A DNA stretch of 62,421 nucleotides, from contig LFSC01000012.1 in the NCBI GenBank assembly GCA_001512505.1, positions 139,573 to 201,993 of the forward strand, read 5' to 3'. The DNA is from Clostridiaceae bacterium DTU079 (GTDB lineage: Bacteria; Bacillota; Clostridia; Acetivibrionales; Acetivibrionaceae). The notes under the pieces are model-generated. The model saw only the letters and a list, made by a program, of their open reading frames with translations. It was not told the DNA's origin and did no database searches. How positions within the stretch are numbered: position 1 is the stretch's first letter; the number at the start of each line of letters is the position of its first letter. Position numbers and translations under genes: made by a program. Shown here one piece after another: positions 9,422 to 19,542 of this stretch.

Positions 9422-10553
9422 AGAAATTGCCCCCTCCATATAATTCTAAATTATATATAACTTTTTCTACAACCGTCAACCTATTTTGCCGGTTTCTCTC
9501 CTCAATAACATTGTATTTCTTTCTTGTAACTAAAGAAGGAATCTCCAAATCTTTGCAATCTATTATAGGAGCTATTATATTACTTGCCACACCTATAGGA
9601 ATCCCTACTCTGAAAGCCATATAGTAAAGGCAGGCTATCAGACCTCCCCTGTTTCCGTTGTTAACAAAGTCATCAATACAACTGGAAATATTGGTAATAT
9701 CCTTTATTTTGTCATAAGAAATTTTCTGAAGATGCTTATTAAGCTTTTGCTCCGGGCTCCTTTTAACTGCTCCCGACAATTTAACCGCCAGAACGATAAA
9801 AGCAATCAACAAAACAATAAATATAAATATCCATTCAGCCAAAACGGCATCTCCCATAATATCCCTCCTAAAGTCAATCAATAAATACAGAATAGAAAAA
9901 ACCGCAAGAAATTTCATTTTATGATTTGTCCTAAACCATAAAGCAATCCTGCTGATTTTCCGATTATCCATATAATCTAATAATGACATCATTTGAAAAA
10001 CAATAAGAATAAGGAAAGTAAAGAAAAACAGCTTACCTAGCGATATTTTAAGACCGATTCCCACATATCCTCTCGGAGCAAGAGCCTCAAACATGAAATA
10101 AATCGTAAACCCGGCAATCAGGTATGAAACAGCCTTTATCATACTTTCTTCAAATATCCTGGAGCCGTATAAATCCGAAATTCTAATTCCAACCGTCGAT
10201 ACAGCCAATATCAGTATTCCGACACTTGCCGCTCTTACCGAATTATATGGCAATAAATAAAAGAAAAAAAGAAACACGGCAAAACCGATTCCCATTATAA
10301 AACAGGCACTGCTTAAAACCTCTGCCCATTTCCCCTTTAAATAATAGCTCACTAAGTGTTTTGAAGTAATTCCCAAAAGAAGTGCTTCAACGGAGTATAT
10401 CAAAAAATAAAAGGATTGCCGGATACCATACCCCGGACCTACCGGCACAAAAAACAAAAACCCTGTTATTCCTATATACAATAAAAGCACTATCGGATAA
10501 ATCATCAACTTGTTTAATGTCGTATCCGCAGTCAATTTCCTCTGTGCCTGCAT
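9378..10553 (-). CDS. Multi-pass membrane protein in MoxR operon, unknown function
   Basis: A protein of about 391 residues with roughly eight hydrophobic helices in the first 260 residues and a soluble, basic C-terminal tail of about 130 residues that contains a helix-rich segment (IACLYYMAFRVGIPIG). I do not recognise a named family. The start at 10553 is supported by GGAGG 5 bases upstream. The gene follows the transglutaminase-like gene by 26 bp and overlaps moxR by 44 bp, so it belongs to the operon and probably works with the transglutaminase-like membrane protein. Confidence 0.75.
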   Translation of the reverse strand: MQAQRKLTADTTLNKLMIYPIVLLLYIGITGFLFFVPVGPGYGIRQSFYFLIYSVEALLLGITSKHLVSYYLKGKWAEVLSSACFIMGIGFAVFLFFFYLLPYNSVRAASVGILILAVSTVGIRISDLYGSRIFEESMIKAVSYLIAGFTIYFMFEALAPRGYVGIGLKISLGKLFFFTFLILIVFQMMSLLDYMDNRKISRIALWFRTNHKMKFLAVFSILYLLIDFRRDIMGDAVLAEWIFIFIVLLIAFIVLAVKLSGAVKRSPEQKLNKHLQKISYDKIKDITNISSCIDDFVNNGNRGGLIACLYYMAFRVGIPIGVASNIIAPIIDCKDLEIPSLVTRKKYNVIEERNRQNRLTVVEKVIYNLELYGGGNFYGYRANSSTMPKYH

Positions 10554-10579
10554 TTTTTCCTCCAAAATATTATATATCG

Positions 10580-13183
10580 TTAATTTTGCAATTCATTAAT
10601 AAACACATAGAATCTTTCATAATCGTCTCTTACAATATCCCTATTGCTGTACAAAGCCTTCTCCAATATCGAAAAAGCACCTTCAAGCACCCACTGCTTA
10701 TTTTCGGCTACCCGGTTCTTTATCTTATCATGAATCTCTCTTAATGTCATCACTGAACTAATATCCGGGAAGATACCGTAATTACCTTCAAGATAACTCT
10801 TACCGATATCAATTATTTCTTCCCGGTAAACCACTATCCGTATATCTTTTGAAACCGGTACTCCTTCATTCCTGCAAATCTTAATTTTGTAATCCCCTTT
10901 TTGGTGAAAATTAGCCCAAAACTCACCTCTATTTCCTTCACTGTCACAAAAAGCTATCAATAGAGCTTCTTCCACGCCCCAGACATCCGGGAAACCCACA
11001 GCAATCTGCGGATAATAAATATGGCACATACCTTCCTTCAGGGTTTCCTTGAAAATTTCACAATCCTCATCAGAAGTAACGGCAAGACTCCCTCCGCCGG
11101 TTTCCAGTGCTGTCTGAACCTGGCCTTTAAAGAAAAGCAATCTCTTTTTAACCAAAAAATATGCAGCAAAAGCTACGGCAGTTAAAAAAATCAGTGTAAA
11201 TACTATCCTTAACCAATGTACCCTCCACACGAAAAAATTTCCTTCCGCTCCGGACGGATAATAAATATCGGTACCTTTAAAATCAACATTGTAAGTCAAA
11301 GGATATCCGCTGACAAAAAAGAAACCCTTTTCAGGTTTTAAAGTTTCGGGAAGCTTTATATTAAATTCTTCAGTGAAATATCCATTCTCATCGGAGACCA
11401 CTGTATCAAAAATCCCAACCCCTCCAACGGATATATTAATTTCAAGCCCGGGAACGCCATTCTTTGAAAAGCTGTCTAAAATCCTTCCCGACAGGCTGAA
11501 ATTATCCTTCCATACATTATCCCGGTGATCCGTCTCAATAAAAGTGTCCGTAACCACTTTCAGTTCAGGGTCGCTCGACGATGTTCTGTACCGGTCGTTT
11601 TCCAACAGTTCGGCCACCAATTGATATTTCCCTGCATTGGTGTCGGCAGTTACATTACTAGTTACCTCATATTGTCCATTTACTACCCGTGCTTTTGCAT
11701 ACGAAAGACATGGCTGCTCCTTATCTTCTTTAACATAAATAAGCACGGTCATATCATCAAGGGGACTGCCATATATATCCTTTACTGTGCCCTTTACAGT
11801 AAATTGTGAACCTCTTCTTGCAGTGTCGTCAGCAAACAGAATATCGGTCTCTGTCTCAATAGGAGGTGTATAAAAAGGCTCATAAGTAAAAGGATCCATC
11901 GGCACCCATCCATAATCTTTAAACTTTATTTCCGGGTAAATATATACCTGATCCGCATAAACCACCTGATACGGAACATCATCCAAAAGCCTGTAGCCCA
12001 TTGCAAGTCTGCAAGGAATACCTGCAGCCCGTAAAAGAAAAGTATATGCCGATATGAAATCCAAATAATTTCCTTCTTTTTTATACTTTAAAAATTCTGT
12101 AATCCCATCTGCATCTTTATAATTGTTTTTAATTTTATTATTCAAGATATAATTGTTCAGTAAATACTGTTCAACAGCATAAATGACATCATAATCACTG
12201 CTGCAATTTGCCATCAAATCATCCACAATTGAATCAATATATTCATCTACAGAAAACTCATATGAGTAATCATCGTCCGTTTCAGCATAAATAAGCTCTA
12301 TTTGTGAAGGAGGCTCCTCATACTCCATTTCATAAAAGTCCTCAACCATACCCTTCGAATAATAAGTACCCGACTTTTTATATTCCAATATACTAAGATC
12401 ATAGATCATATTGAAATTGCCTGACAATACCGGCATATAACCCTTTGAAGGCTCGATAGGCTTAATTTTTACGGAGTTCTCTTCGTAATTTCTGCTCATA
12501 TTAACTCCGAATTCAAATTTCTCCACCGGTTCCTCCTCAGTCATAAACCAACGGTTGTTATAGTAATTATCCATAGCCATTACCTTCAAAAAAGGATAGT
12601 TCGGTTTGCCCAACACCTCAAAAGCAGCAACATGAGGCCGCTTTTCGTCTCCCATAGCGATAGTATGACCCGGCCTTTGCATTCCGAAGGGCATATCCGG
12701 CAATGCATTTTCTCCCGAAATGTCAATATTTGGTATATCTTTGGGTATAGTACCACCCTCAGGTATACTGCCACCTCCGGATATAATGCCATTATTTCCA
12801 CGGTTTCCTTTAATCCCGTTTTCCGGCATATCACCAAAGGCATGGTCCCTGTCCAGACTATCCCTCTTTTTTTCTTCCCGTCTTCTCTGCGCTCTTTCCA
12901 ACCACTGTTCAAAGCTGTCGCCGAAATCATCATACGGCTCCCAGTCATTATTTGATTGATAGTTCTGATTGTTATTGCTATTGGTTTCGCCTTTGCTTTC
13001 ATTATTGTTCTCCGCTTTGGACTCGTTTCCGATTTCTTCACCTCCACTTTGTCCCGGGGCGGCCAAATCAAACATATTAATAGCTTCAGTAATTAGCAAT
13101 GTCGAAATAAAAACAATGGAAAGAAAAATCGCCAAACTTATTAAATTTTTTTTGCTGTTTCCGCTCATCTTTTCCATATTCAT
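10580..13183 (-). CDS. Membrane-anchored transglutaminase-like protein lacking catalytic residues
   Basis: An 867-residue protein. It has an N-terminal membrane helix (about 14-35), an acidic Asn/Glu/Ser-rich low-complexity stretch (45-115), and a transglutaminase-core region (about 330-450). Two Ig/CarboxypepD_reg-like beta domains (about 465-555 and 565-630) lead to a second membrane helix (about 660-682) and a cytoplasmic tail. The core keeps the helix LLRAAGIPCRLAMGY and the WVPMDPF end, but the position of the catalytic Cys (usual GYC-x-x-F) reads GNYLDF, and the usual HAW motif is replaced by ADQVYIYPE. It is therefore probably a non-catalytic member. It is the first gene of the MoxR/DUF58 operon, a context known for TgpA-like proteins. 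No clear ribosome site precedes the ATG at 13183. Confidence 0.82.
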   Translation of the reverse strand: MNMEKMSGNSKKNLISLAIFLSIVFISTLLITEAINMFDLAAPGQSGGEEIGNESKAENNNESKGETNSNNNQNYQSNNDWEPYDDFGDSFEQWLERAQRRREEKKRDSLDRDHAFGDMPENGIKGNRGNNGIISGGGSIPEGGTIPKDIPNIDISGENALPDMPFGMQRPGHTIAMGDEKRPHVAAFEVLGKPNYPFLKVMAMDNYYNNRWFMTEEEPVEKFEFGVNMSRNYEENSVKIKPIEPSKGYMPVLSGNFNMIYDLSILEYKKSGTYYSKGMVEDFYEMEYEEPPSQIELIYAETDDDYSYEFSVDEYIDSIVDDLMANCSSDYDVIYAVEQYLLNNYILNNKIKNNYKDADGITEFLKYKKEGNYLDFISAYTFLLRAAGIPCRLAMGYRLLDDVPYQVVYADQVYIYPEIKFKDYGWVPMDPFTYEPFYTPPIETETDILFADDTARRGSQFTVKGTVKDIYGSPLDDMTVLIYVKEDKEQPCLSYAKARVVNGQYEVTSNVTADTNAGKYQLVAELLENDRYRTSSSDPELKVVTDTFIETDHRDNVWKDNFSLSGRILDSFSKNGVPGLEINISVGGVGIFDTVVSDENGYFTEEFNIKLPETLKPEKGFFFVSGYPLTYNVDFKGTDIYYPSGAEGNFFVWRVHWLRIVFTLIFLTAVAFAAYFLVKKRLLFFKGQVQTALETGGGSLAVTSDEDCEIFKETLKEGMCHIYYPQIAVGFPDVWGVEEALLIAFCDSEGNRGEFWANFHQKGDYKIKICRNEGVPVSKDIRIVVYREEIIDIGKSYLEGNYGIFPDISSVMTLREIHDKIKNRVAENKQWVLEGAFSILEKALYSNRDIVRDDYERFYVFINELQN

Positions 13184-13298
13184 TTTTAATTATATAGGAT
13201 TTTTTCTGTTTTGTACATCTCAAAAATTAATTAATATACGCATTATATAATTAATAGGCATAAAGCGTGGGGTATTTTATGGAAGTGCCGATGTAAAA

Positions 13299-14045
13299 TT
13301 AAGACTTCGGAATATTTATCTTCATATTATCCAATCTTGTATAATAATCCAGCAACTCACTGTAGTTTTCAATTTCCTTTTTTCCTCTTTCGCTCAAATC
13401 GTAAACTCCCCTTGAAACTCTTACAAACCAATCATAAAAGTTGTTTTGAAGTATTTGGGAAACCTTATCCCTGTCAGCTCCCCTCTCCTTAAGCTGTTTA
13501 ATACTTAATGGTCCGTTGGCTTTAATAAGTGCCGCAATTTGAATCGATTTCTCCCTGTAAGCGGTAACCAACTTCTTTCTGGTACATCCTCCGGTATTAT
13601 AATCGCCCTGTCTTTCGGAAAACTCCTTTAAAACCAGACTCTTCTTTTTGTTCAACCTGCCCCTGCTCTTTTCACGGCTAAAGGGCTTGGGCTCTACGGC
13701 TTCTTCCACCATGGACACATCCCCTCTGAAAGAAACCAACAGCAAACCGATTTCCAATCGTCTTAAAAGATGGCAAATATCCCTCCACCGTTTTGTAAAT
13801 AAAACCCTGCCCTTTTTAGGAACAGCAATATAGACAATATCCGCAACCCTTTGCCTTAATGCAGCCTGCAATATGACATCAAGATTCAATGTTTTTTTCA
13901 TTTCCACCACAAGAAGTGTTTCTCCCTTTAATGCCGTTACATCACAATTTTGAACTTCTCCTTTTACATCATAGCCTTGCTTTGTAAGATAATTTTTAAC
14001 AGGAGCATAAAGATCTTCTTCCATGATTTCCTTTTTATCGTTCAT
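13299..14045 (-). CDS. DUF2161-type protein with PD-(D/E)XK-like core
   Basis: A 248-residue soluble protein. Residues about 10-110 look like a nuclease-type core: an N-terminal Glu (MEEDLYAPVKNYL), an Asp in QNCDVTAL, then LLVVEMKKTL (E-x-K), which fits the restriction-endonuclease-like pattern reported for DUF2161. A basic linker follows (RGRLNKKK), then a winged-helix-like C-terminus (IAALIKANGPLSIKQLKERG) that may bind DNA. Activity is not shown by the sequence. The gene lies just downstream of the MutS-like gene on the same strand (54-bp gap), so a DNA-related joint role is possible. Confidence 0.75.
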   Translation of the reverse strand: MNDKKEIMEEDLYAPVKNYLTKQGYDVKGEVQNCDVTALKGETLLVVEMKKTLNLDVILQAALRQRVADIVYIAVPKKGRVLFTKRWRDICHLLRRLEIGLLLVSFRGDVSMVEEAVEPKPFSREKSRGRLNKKKSLVLKEFSERQGDYNTGGCTRKKLVTAYREKSIQIAALIKANGPLSIKQLKERGADRDKVSQILQNNFYDWFVRVSRGVYDLSERGKKEIENYSELLDYYTRLDNMKINIPKS

Positions 14046-14099
14046 GAACCATCCATTATCCCTTCAAATTATTCATCTTATATAATAACACATTTTTGC

Positions 14100-15905
14100 T
14101 TATTCTTCGAGAAGCTCTATTCCCACCATCTTCATTAAATACCTTGCGTTTGTGGTTTTACTTCGGCCGGGTCTTAATATATAATCAAACTTTATTTTAT
14201 TGTTCTCATAAGTTTCGGTAAAATGGTAGTTTGCAATCCTGCTCCCCTCTTTTTGCTCCAGTTTGCACAGTTCAAAATCGTGGGTTGAAATCATTCCGAT
14301 AATCCAATTCCTGTCAAGATTCAATACAACATTTTTTGCTCCCGTAACTCTATCAACGGAATTGGTTCCCCTAAACACCTCGTCAATAAGAAATATCATC
14401 GGAATCCTTTTCCTGGAGTGGTCTATGATCCTTTTAATACGCAGAAGCTCCGCATAAAAAGTAGAAATGCCACCGCTCAGATCATCGGCTATTCTCATTG
14501 AAGTCCAAATATCCATCACGGAACACGTGAATTCTTTAGCACAAACCGCCGTACCGGCATAAGCCAATACGAGGTTAATACCCACCGTCCTTAACAGAGT
14601 TGTTTTACCGGACATATTGGATCCCGTAACTATGCAAATTTTGTTATCCATATTAATACTGTTGCATACACGCTTATCTTCATTTATCAGAGGATGCCCC
14701 ATTTTTTCAGCCTTTAAGGAAACCTTGCTTTTTGAAAATTCCGCAAAAGCCCATTCTGGGTTCATTTGTGTCACCAGAGCAAGGCTTGCCAAAGCTTCAA
14801 ATTCTCCTATAGTTTCAAGCCAGCTCTTTATTGATCTTCCGGATTTTCGCTTCCATTTTTCCAGTGCAAATGCACAATGAATATTCCAGAACAGCAGCAA
14901 ATTTAAAATAACGGCGACAATGGTCCCACTTCCCGCATCCACTGCATCCACTATCTTCTCCAGCCCCTTTATCTGTTTTGATGCTGATGCTTTTCCCAGA
15001 AAAAGCCGTGACTTTAATTCATTAAGGTATTCGTCACCAAATTCTTCCTTCTCAATCATTTCGATCATCTTTCGGTAAACATCTATGCTGTTCTTGTATT
15101 TGTTTATCGGTCTTAAAACATTGCTCACTCTTCCATAGAAAATTATACTTATAACAGCCTGCACAACAAGTAATGTAATGGGTATATATATTGAAACGGA
15201 GGAATCAATCCTGCATAGAATTAAAAATATAACAGTTAATTCGGGTAATACATAAAACAATTGTAATGTGTACTTTCCGTAGAACAGCTTTTTATTGCTC
15301 TCCGAATAAGCTATAAGTTCCTCAGGATTTTCCGAAGCTTCGGGAGTAACCATTCCCTCACACTGCAAATTTTGGCAGAAATCAATTTTACCGGACAGCT
15401 CTATTACGGCATTTTGCCTCTTTTTTATTTGCACTGCCTCTTTTGACGGAGAAATAAGGAGTTCTTTTAGCTTTATCCGTCCAAAATAAGTTCGTGCCGT
15501 ATTTATCCATTGAAAAAGGGAAGCATGTCCAAATATATCCAAGTCTCCGGCATATATATGTTCATCGTCGGCAAAGTCCAATCCCTTGTCTTCAAAATCC
15601 GTCCAGCTTCCATCCATTCTTGATATGCACCTTTTGTTTATCTCAACCAGATTTTTATATCTTGCTGCACTGTCAATTATTTTCTGGTGTTTAACCACAA
15701 AAAAAGCAAAGATAAAAACCGATAATGCCATAACAATAAATCCGTAAATATTTCCCCAATATATAAAGGCAAGAATTGTCAATATCGTGCCTACAGCAAA
15801 GGTTACAAGGCGCAATCTGCTATAACTCCCCGAGACTTTGTCAAGCCGTTCGGCAATACCTCCAAACTCCTCTATTCTCTTTTGATATAACTGTTTTATT
15901 TCCAT
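14100..15905 (-). CDS. MutS-family ATPase with membrane helices
   Basis: A 601-residue protein carrying the MutS core and ATPase (domains III and V). Walker A is TGSNMSGKTTLLRT, Walker B FLIDEVFRGTN, followed by the STHD signature. The mismatch-recognition domain I is absent. Unusually, two hydrophobic pairs occur, at about 24-65 and 215-250, so the protein is probably anchored in the membrane. This belongs to the group of membrane MutS-like ATPases in Firmicutes whose role is not known; it is unlikely to be the mismatch-repair MutS itself. The start at 15905 follows GGGAGG by about 4 bases; the longer reading frame to 15995 lacks such a site. Confidence 0.85.
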   Translation of the reverse strand: MEIKQLYQKRIEEFGGIAERLDKVSGSYSRLRLVTFAVGTILTILAFIYWGNIYGFIVMALSVFIFAFFVVKHQKIIDSAARYKNLVEINKRCISRMDGSWTDFEDKGLDFADDEHIYAGDLDIFGHASLFQWINTARTYFGRIKLKELLISPSKEAVQIKKRQNAVIELSGKIDFCQNLQCEGMVTPEASENPEELIAYSESNKKLFYGKYTLQLFYVLPELTVIFLILCRIDSSVSIYIPITLLVVQAVISIIFYGRVSNVLRPINKYKNSIDVYRKMIEMIEKEEFGDEYLNELKSRLFLGKASASKQIKGLEKIVDAVDAGSGTIVAVILNLLLFWNIHCAFALEKWKRKSGRSIKSWLETIGEFEALASLALVTQMNPEWAFAEFSKSKVSLKAEKMGHPLINEDKRVCNSINMDNKICIVTGSNMSGKTTLLRTVGINLVLAYAGTAVCAKEFTCSVMDIWTSMRIADDLSGGISTFYAELLRIKRIIDHSRKRIPMIFLIDEVFRGTNSVDRVTGAKNVVLNLDRNWIIGMISTHDFELCKLEQKEGSRIANYHFTETYENNKIKFDYILRPGRSKTTNARYLMKMVGIELLEE

Positions 15906-16158
15906 GCTTCCTCCCGGTATTTCAATATTTGACTTAAATTCTGCAACATCTGTTGTCCCGTTATAAATATAATTGTATAAAATAAGCATAAGCAATATAA
16001 CATCTGATTATTAATTAATTTTACACCATATTAGTAATATTTTCAAAAGATGTCTTGATGCCTTGTTAATGTAATGTTCTAAAAATGATAAAATTATTAT
16101 GCCAATGATGAAACATTTTCCTCATATAAATCGTGTATTAAGTGAAAGGAGGGTTGAA

Positions 16159-16620
16159 ATGACTTATGGATTAAGTCGCACTGATGACTGCATTTTAGCC
16201 ATACTTGACAAATATGCGGATATGGTATTCAGACTGGCTTTTATGTATCTTAGAAATCATTCGGATGCCGAAGATGCAACCCAGGAAATATTTCTAAAGC
16301 TCTTTCGGACAAATCTGCAGTTTAACAATGAAGACCATATTAAAGCCTGGCTGATCACTGTTACTTCCAACTACTGCAAAGATATACTAAAAAGCATGTG
16401 GCGAAAAGCGGTTTCGCTGCAGCAGGAAATATACTTGCCCATACCCGATGAAAATAAACGCGAAGTAATAAAGCAGGTCATGAACCTTCCTCAAAAATAC
16501 AGAGATGAGCCGGCATGGACTCCGGAAATTCTTGAAAGCCGCAGTCAATTATTTGAGCGCTATACTCCAACCGCCACTTTCGAAGAAATAGAAGACATGA
16601 TAGAAAAATATATTAAGTAA
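16159..16620 (+). pseudogene. Degraded ECF sigma factor gene lacking region 4
   Basis: A 153-codon frame with a perfect AAAGGAGGG site and ATG at 16159. Residues 10-110 are a clear sigma-70 region 2 (YADMVFRLAF, DAEDATQEIFLKLF, KAWLITVTSNYCKD). After NLPQKYR, the point where region 4 (the -35-binding helix-turn-helix) should begin, the sequence switches to an unrelated 38-residue tail (TPEILESRSQLFERYTP to IEKYIK). It is probably a deletion remnant fused to the tail of another gene. Compare the intact ECF sigma gene at 34252-34740, which continues as VIHLFYYEDLKVEEIGEIL at the same point. A truncated protein could still bind core polymerase. Confidence 0.7.
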
Positions 16621-16713
16621 ATCCAACATCAATCCATCTTCTTTTTATAAGCGAACACTAGGCAATTGAAGTCAAATACGCCGAATACTTAAGTTACACT
16701 ACCTTAAAAGCCC

Positions 16714-16759
16714 ATAAAATACGAGAGAAAGCCGTATTGACTTTCCCCCGTATTTTATA
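16714..16759. terminator. Terminator hairpin between convergent genes
   Basis: Arms ATAAAATACG and CGTATTTTAT with an inner GAAAG/CTTTC pairing form a long stem between the sigma remnant (plus) and the rhamnogalacturonan lyase gene (minus). It could serve both. Confidence 0.65.
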
Positions 16760-16825
16760 TTATCTTCTGGAAATCGTATTAGTTGATGATTATTTTGCTC
16801 TAGCCAATGAGTATCCTCCAACAAA

Positions 16826-19321
16826 TTACGGTACTAAGTAAATATTCGGTTTTGGAGGCTCTTTCATGCCAGCACCGATATAGAAACTGGTCCATGGCGG
16901 CTGATTGTATGCCACATTCTGCCACGCTACACCCAATCTGTAAATCGGGTCATGCATTAATGTGTAAATTCGTCTTTGTGTAGGATAAGTAGTTGTATAG
17001 ATTCTCAAATATCTGTTGTCACTGGTTCTCCAGATTACTTCCTCTCTCCAGTCACCAAATAAATCTGCCTGCAAGCATGGTGTGGATTTTGTACCGTTAT
17101 TAGAAGCACATCCGCTGGTCGTTAACCCGCCTCCACTGCCGTCAATATTATATATGGTTGTTCCGTCTAAAAGTTCGCGGCATTCATCACCATCCCACCA
17201 AATCGAGAAATTCTGTTGACTTGGTGCTGAACCAAGCTCCCTTCCTGTGCAACTGAACAGACGAGAACCGGCAGCCCACAACTCAACTCCCGGGGTATTG
17301 GGATCAATGTCTGCTGCACCGCATCTACCGGTATCCTTGGAATTATTCCATCTGAATATTTGCTGTCCTGTTCTTGCATCCAATAAGACCGCTCCTCCGG
17401 ATCCCTCAAGACAGCTCCATATTTCCAAACCGGGCCTGTTGGGATCGAGATCACTGAAATGCATTGCATCTCCATGACCCAACCGAGCGTTCCATAAGCC
17501 TTTTCCATTGTCGTCAATACAAGCCATACCGCTTATAATTTCGTCACGTCCGTCTCCGTCAACGTCACCAACAGCAAGGTTGTGGTTACCTTGTCCTGCA
17601 TAGGATGAGTTACCGCTGGTATTGCTGTCAAAGGTCCATCTGTGTACAAGTTTTCCGTCTCTGAAGTCATACGCTGCAAATACCATTCTTGTATAATATC
17701 CACGACCCATAACAAGGCTTGGACGTTGCCCGTCAAGATAAGCTATGCAAGCTCTGAAACGGTCCACCCTGTTTCCGTAATTGTCGCCCCATGCTGAAAC
17801 ATTTCCTCTCGCAGGAATATAATCCACCGTTGATAAAGCCTCTCCCGTCTGGCCGCTAAATACCGTGAGGTACTCAGGTCCCGACAATATGTAACCGCTG
17901 GAGTTACGGTAATCTGCATTTGCATTTCCTATAACTTTTCCTTTTCCGTCTTTTGTTCCGTCAGCAGTTTTACAAGCCACTTCTGCTTTACCGTCTCCGT
18001 CAAGGTCATAAACCATAAACTGGGTATAGTGTGCACCGGCACGAATATTTCTTCCGAGGTCTATTCTCCACATACGCGTACCGTCCAGCTTATATGCATC
18101 CAGGAATACATTGTCCGTATACCCGGACTGTGAATTATCCTTTGCATTTTTAGGCTCCCATTTAAGTACAATTTCATATACTCCGTCACCGTCGAGGTCT
18201 CCGCAACTAGCATCATTAGCTTCATAGGCACTGGATGGTGGCTGAATCGGTATCTGCAAGTAATTTTGTGCCCATACACTGACTTCCTTCGATGCTTCCT
18301 GTTCCTGCCCGTTAATAACCGGACGAACTGAATATTTTGAACTTGTGGTTCCGGCAGAATCCACATAGTTTGTAGCCCCGGTAATGGGTGAAGAATTAAC
18401 TTTAGTTCCATTGCGATACAAGTTGAACGCAATATTGTCGGGATCGGTTCCAAACATACGCCAGCTGATGAATACACCATTGTTTACTTTTACGGCAACT
18501 ACTCCCCTGTCAAGTTTCTCCATCTGTCTTGCACCTGCTTTAGGTGTCTGTGTAGGTCCATAAGTCGGTGTAGGTGTTGGTGTAGGTGTCGGTTTTTGTG
18601 TTGATGGCGTTCCATCGGATTTAGCTACCTTTAAATAGTCTACATTAGGTCCTCCTTCGGAGCCGATTGCTGTAGCCCTGATTTTATTACTACCCTGATT
18701 GAGAATAACTTTAATGCTCTGCTCATGCCAAGTTGTCCAAACAGAAGTCGAATAAAAATCAAGACCGCTCATAACAACATTCGAGTTCACGCTTATATCC
18801 ATCGGTCTATTGGCATTTGATCCGTTTGCATATCTGAAGGTAAGCTCATAGGTACCGTAAACCGGAACGTTTACTGTCCACTCAATATAACCGCCGACTT
18901 CATTATCATAGTTTACATAACTGCTACCGGTATAACCGGCATTGACCGTTTCCGTTATTGCCTTATAAAATACTGCATCCTCCGCCTGATATATCTGTGG
19001 AGAAAAATCTCCACCTATTGTTGTCCCTGCAGGAAGCTCAGATATTTTTCTCAACAGAAATCTCTTTAATATGCTTACATCCAATGAGTCTATTTGAGAA
19101 TCACCATTTACATCTGCCGCTACTTCTCCGTTTGAAACAGGAAACTCCGATATTTTTCTCAGTAAATATCTCTTTAATATGGTTAAGTCTAATGAGTCTA
19201 TTGAGTCATCCCCATTCACATCGCCATATTTTGTTGAATATGTGTCGGCTGAAAAGCCAAAGTTTGCACATAATCCAACAATGATGCAAAATACCGCGCA
19301 GAAAATCAATACTCTTTTCAT
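16826..19321 (-). CDS. Cellulosomal rhamnogalacturonan lyase, PL11, with dockerin and CBM
   Basis: An 831-residue secreted enzyme. It has a signal peptide (1-24), a type-I dockerin (about 33-98, two DVNGD-x-x-IDSLD segments), a CBM35/CBM6-like carbohydrate-binding module (about 108-240, starting YQAEDAVFYK), a Thr-Pro linker (about 245-265), and a family 11 polysaccharide lyase domain (about 268-831). The PL11 domain has many DxDGDG-type calcium loops (DLDGDGVYEIVLKWEPKNAKDNS, DVDGDGRDEI) of the eight-bladed propeller. It cleaves the rhamnogalacturonan I backbone of pectin by beta-elimination. The start at 19321 has GGGAGGAG 8 bases upstream; the longer frame (to 19396) has none. Confidence 0.95.
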   Translation of the reverse strand: MKRVLIFCAVFCIIVGLCANFGFSADTYSTKYGDVNGDDSIDSLDLTILKRYLLRKISEFPVSNGEVAADVNGDSQIDSLDVSILKRFLLRKISELPAGTTIGGDFSPQIYQAEDAVFYKAITETVNAGYTGSSYVNYDNEVGGYIEWTVNVPVYGTYELTFRYANGSNANRPMDISVNSNVVMSGLDFYSTSVWTTWHEQSIKVILNQGSNKIRATAIGSEGGPNVDYLKVAKSDGTPSTQKPTPTPTPTPTYGPTQTPKAGARQMEKLDRGVVAVKVNNGVFISWRMFGTDPDNIAFNLYRNGTKVNSSPITGATNYVDSAGTTSSKYSVRPVINGQEQEASKEVSVWAQNYLQIPIQPPSSAYEANDASCGDLDGDGVYEIVLKWEPKNAKDNSQSGYTDNVFLDAYKLDGTRMWRIDLGRNIRAGAHYTQFMVYDLDGDGKAEVACKTADGTKDGKGKVIGNANADYRNSSGYILSGPEYLTVFSGQTGEALSTVDYIPARGNVSAWGDNYGNRVDRFRACIAYLDGQRPSLVMGRGYYTRMVFAAYDFRDGKLVHRWTFDSNTSGNSSYAGQGNHNLAVGDVDGDGRDEIISGMACIDDNGKGLWNARLGHGDAMHFSDLDPNRPGLEIWSCLEGSGGAVLLDARTGQQIFRWNNSKDTGRCGAADIDPNTPGVELWAAGSRLFSCTGRELGSAPSQQNFSIWWDGDECRELLDGTTIYNIDGSGGGLTTSGCASNNGTKSTPCLQADLFGDWREEVIWRTSDNRYLRIYTTTYPTQRRIYTLMHDPIYRLGVAWQNVAYNQPPWTSFYIGAGMKEPPKPNIYLVP

Positions 19322-19542
19322 TCCGCAAACTCCTCCCTTAATTCTTTTTATACCTTCTACTTTTAAATACGTATGCAAATTCTTTTTTAGGGTCATAAAA
19401 ATAAAATTTTTTTAACTTATATCCCTTATATATAAAACCCGCATTCCTCAAGAAGGAAATAGGTCAACTACTTTTTATCTCCCAAAGTGAAGAGAAATAT
19501 GAAATAAACATTTATTTAATACACCCATATTCAAAAATATTA

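Noticed and set aside
12586..13071. Minus-strand frame inside the transglutaminase-like gene
   Set aside because: Lies within the same strand's real gene in another frame, over a low-complexity region; no family resemblance.
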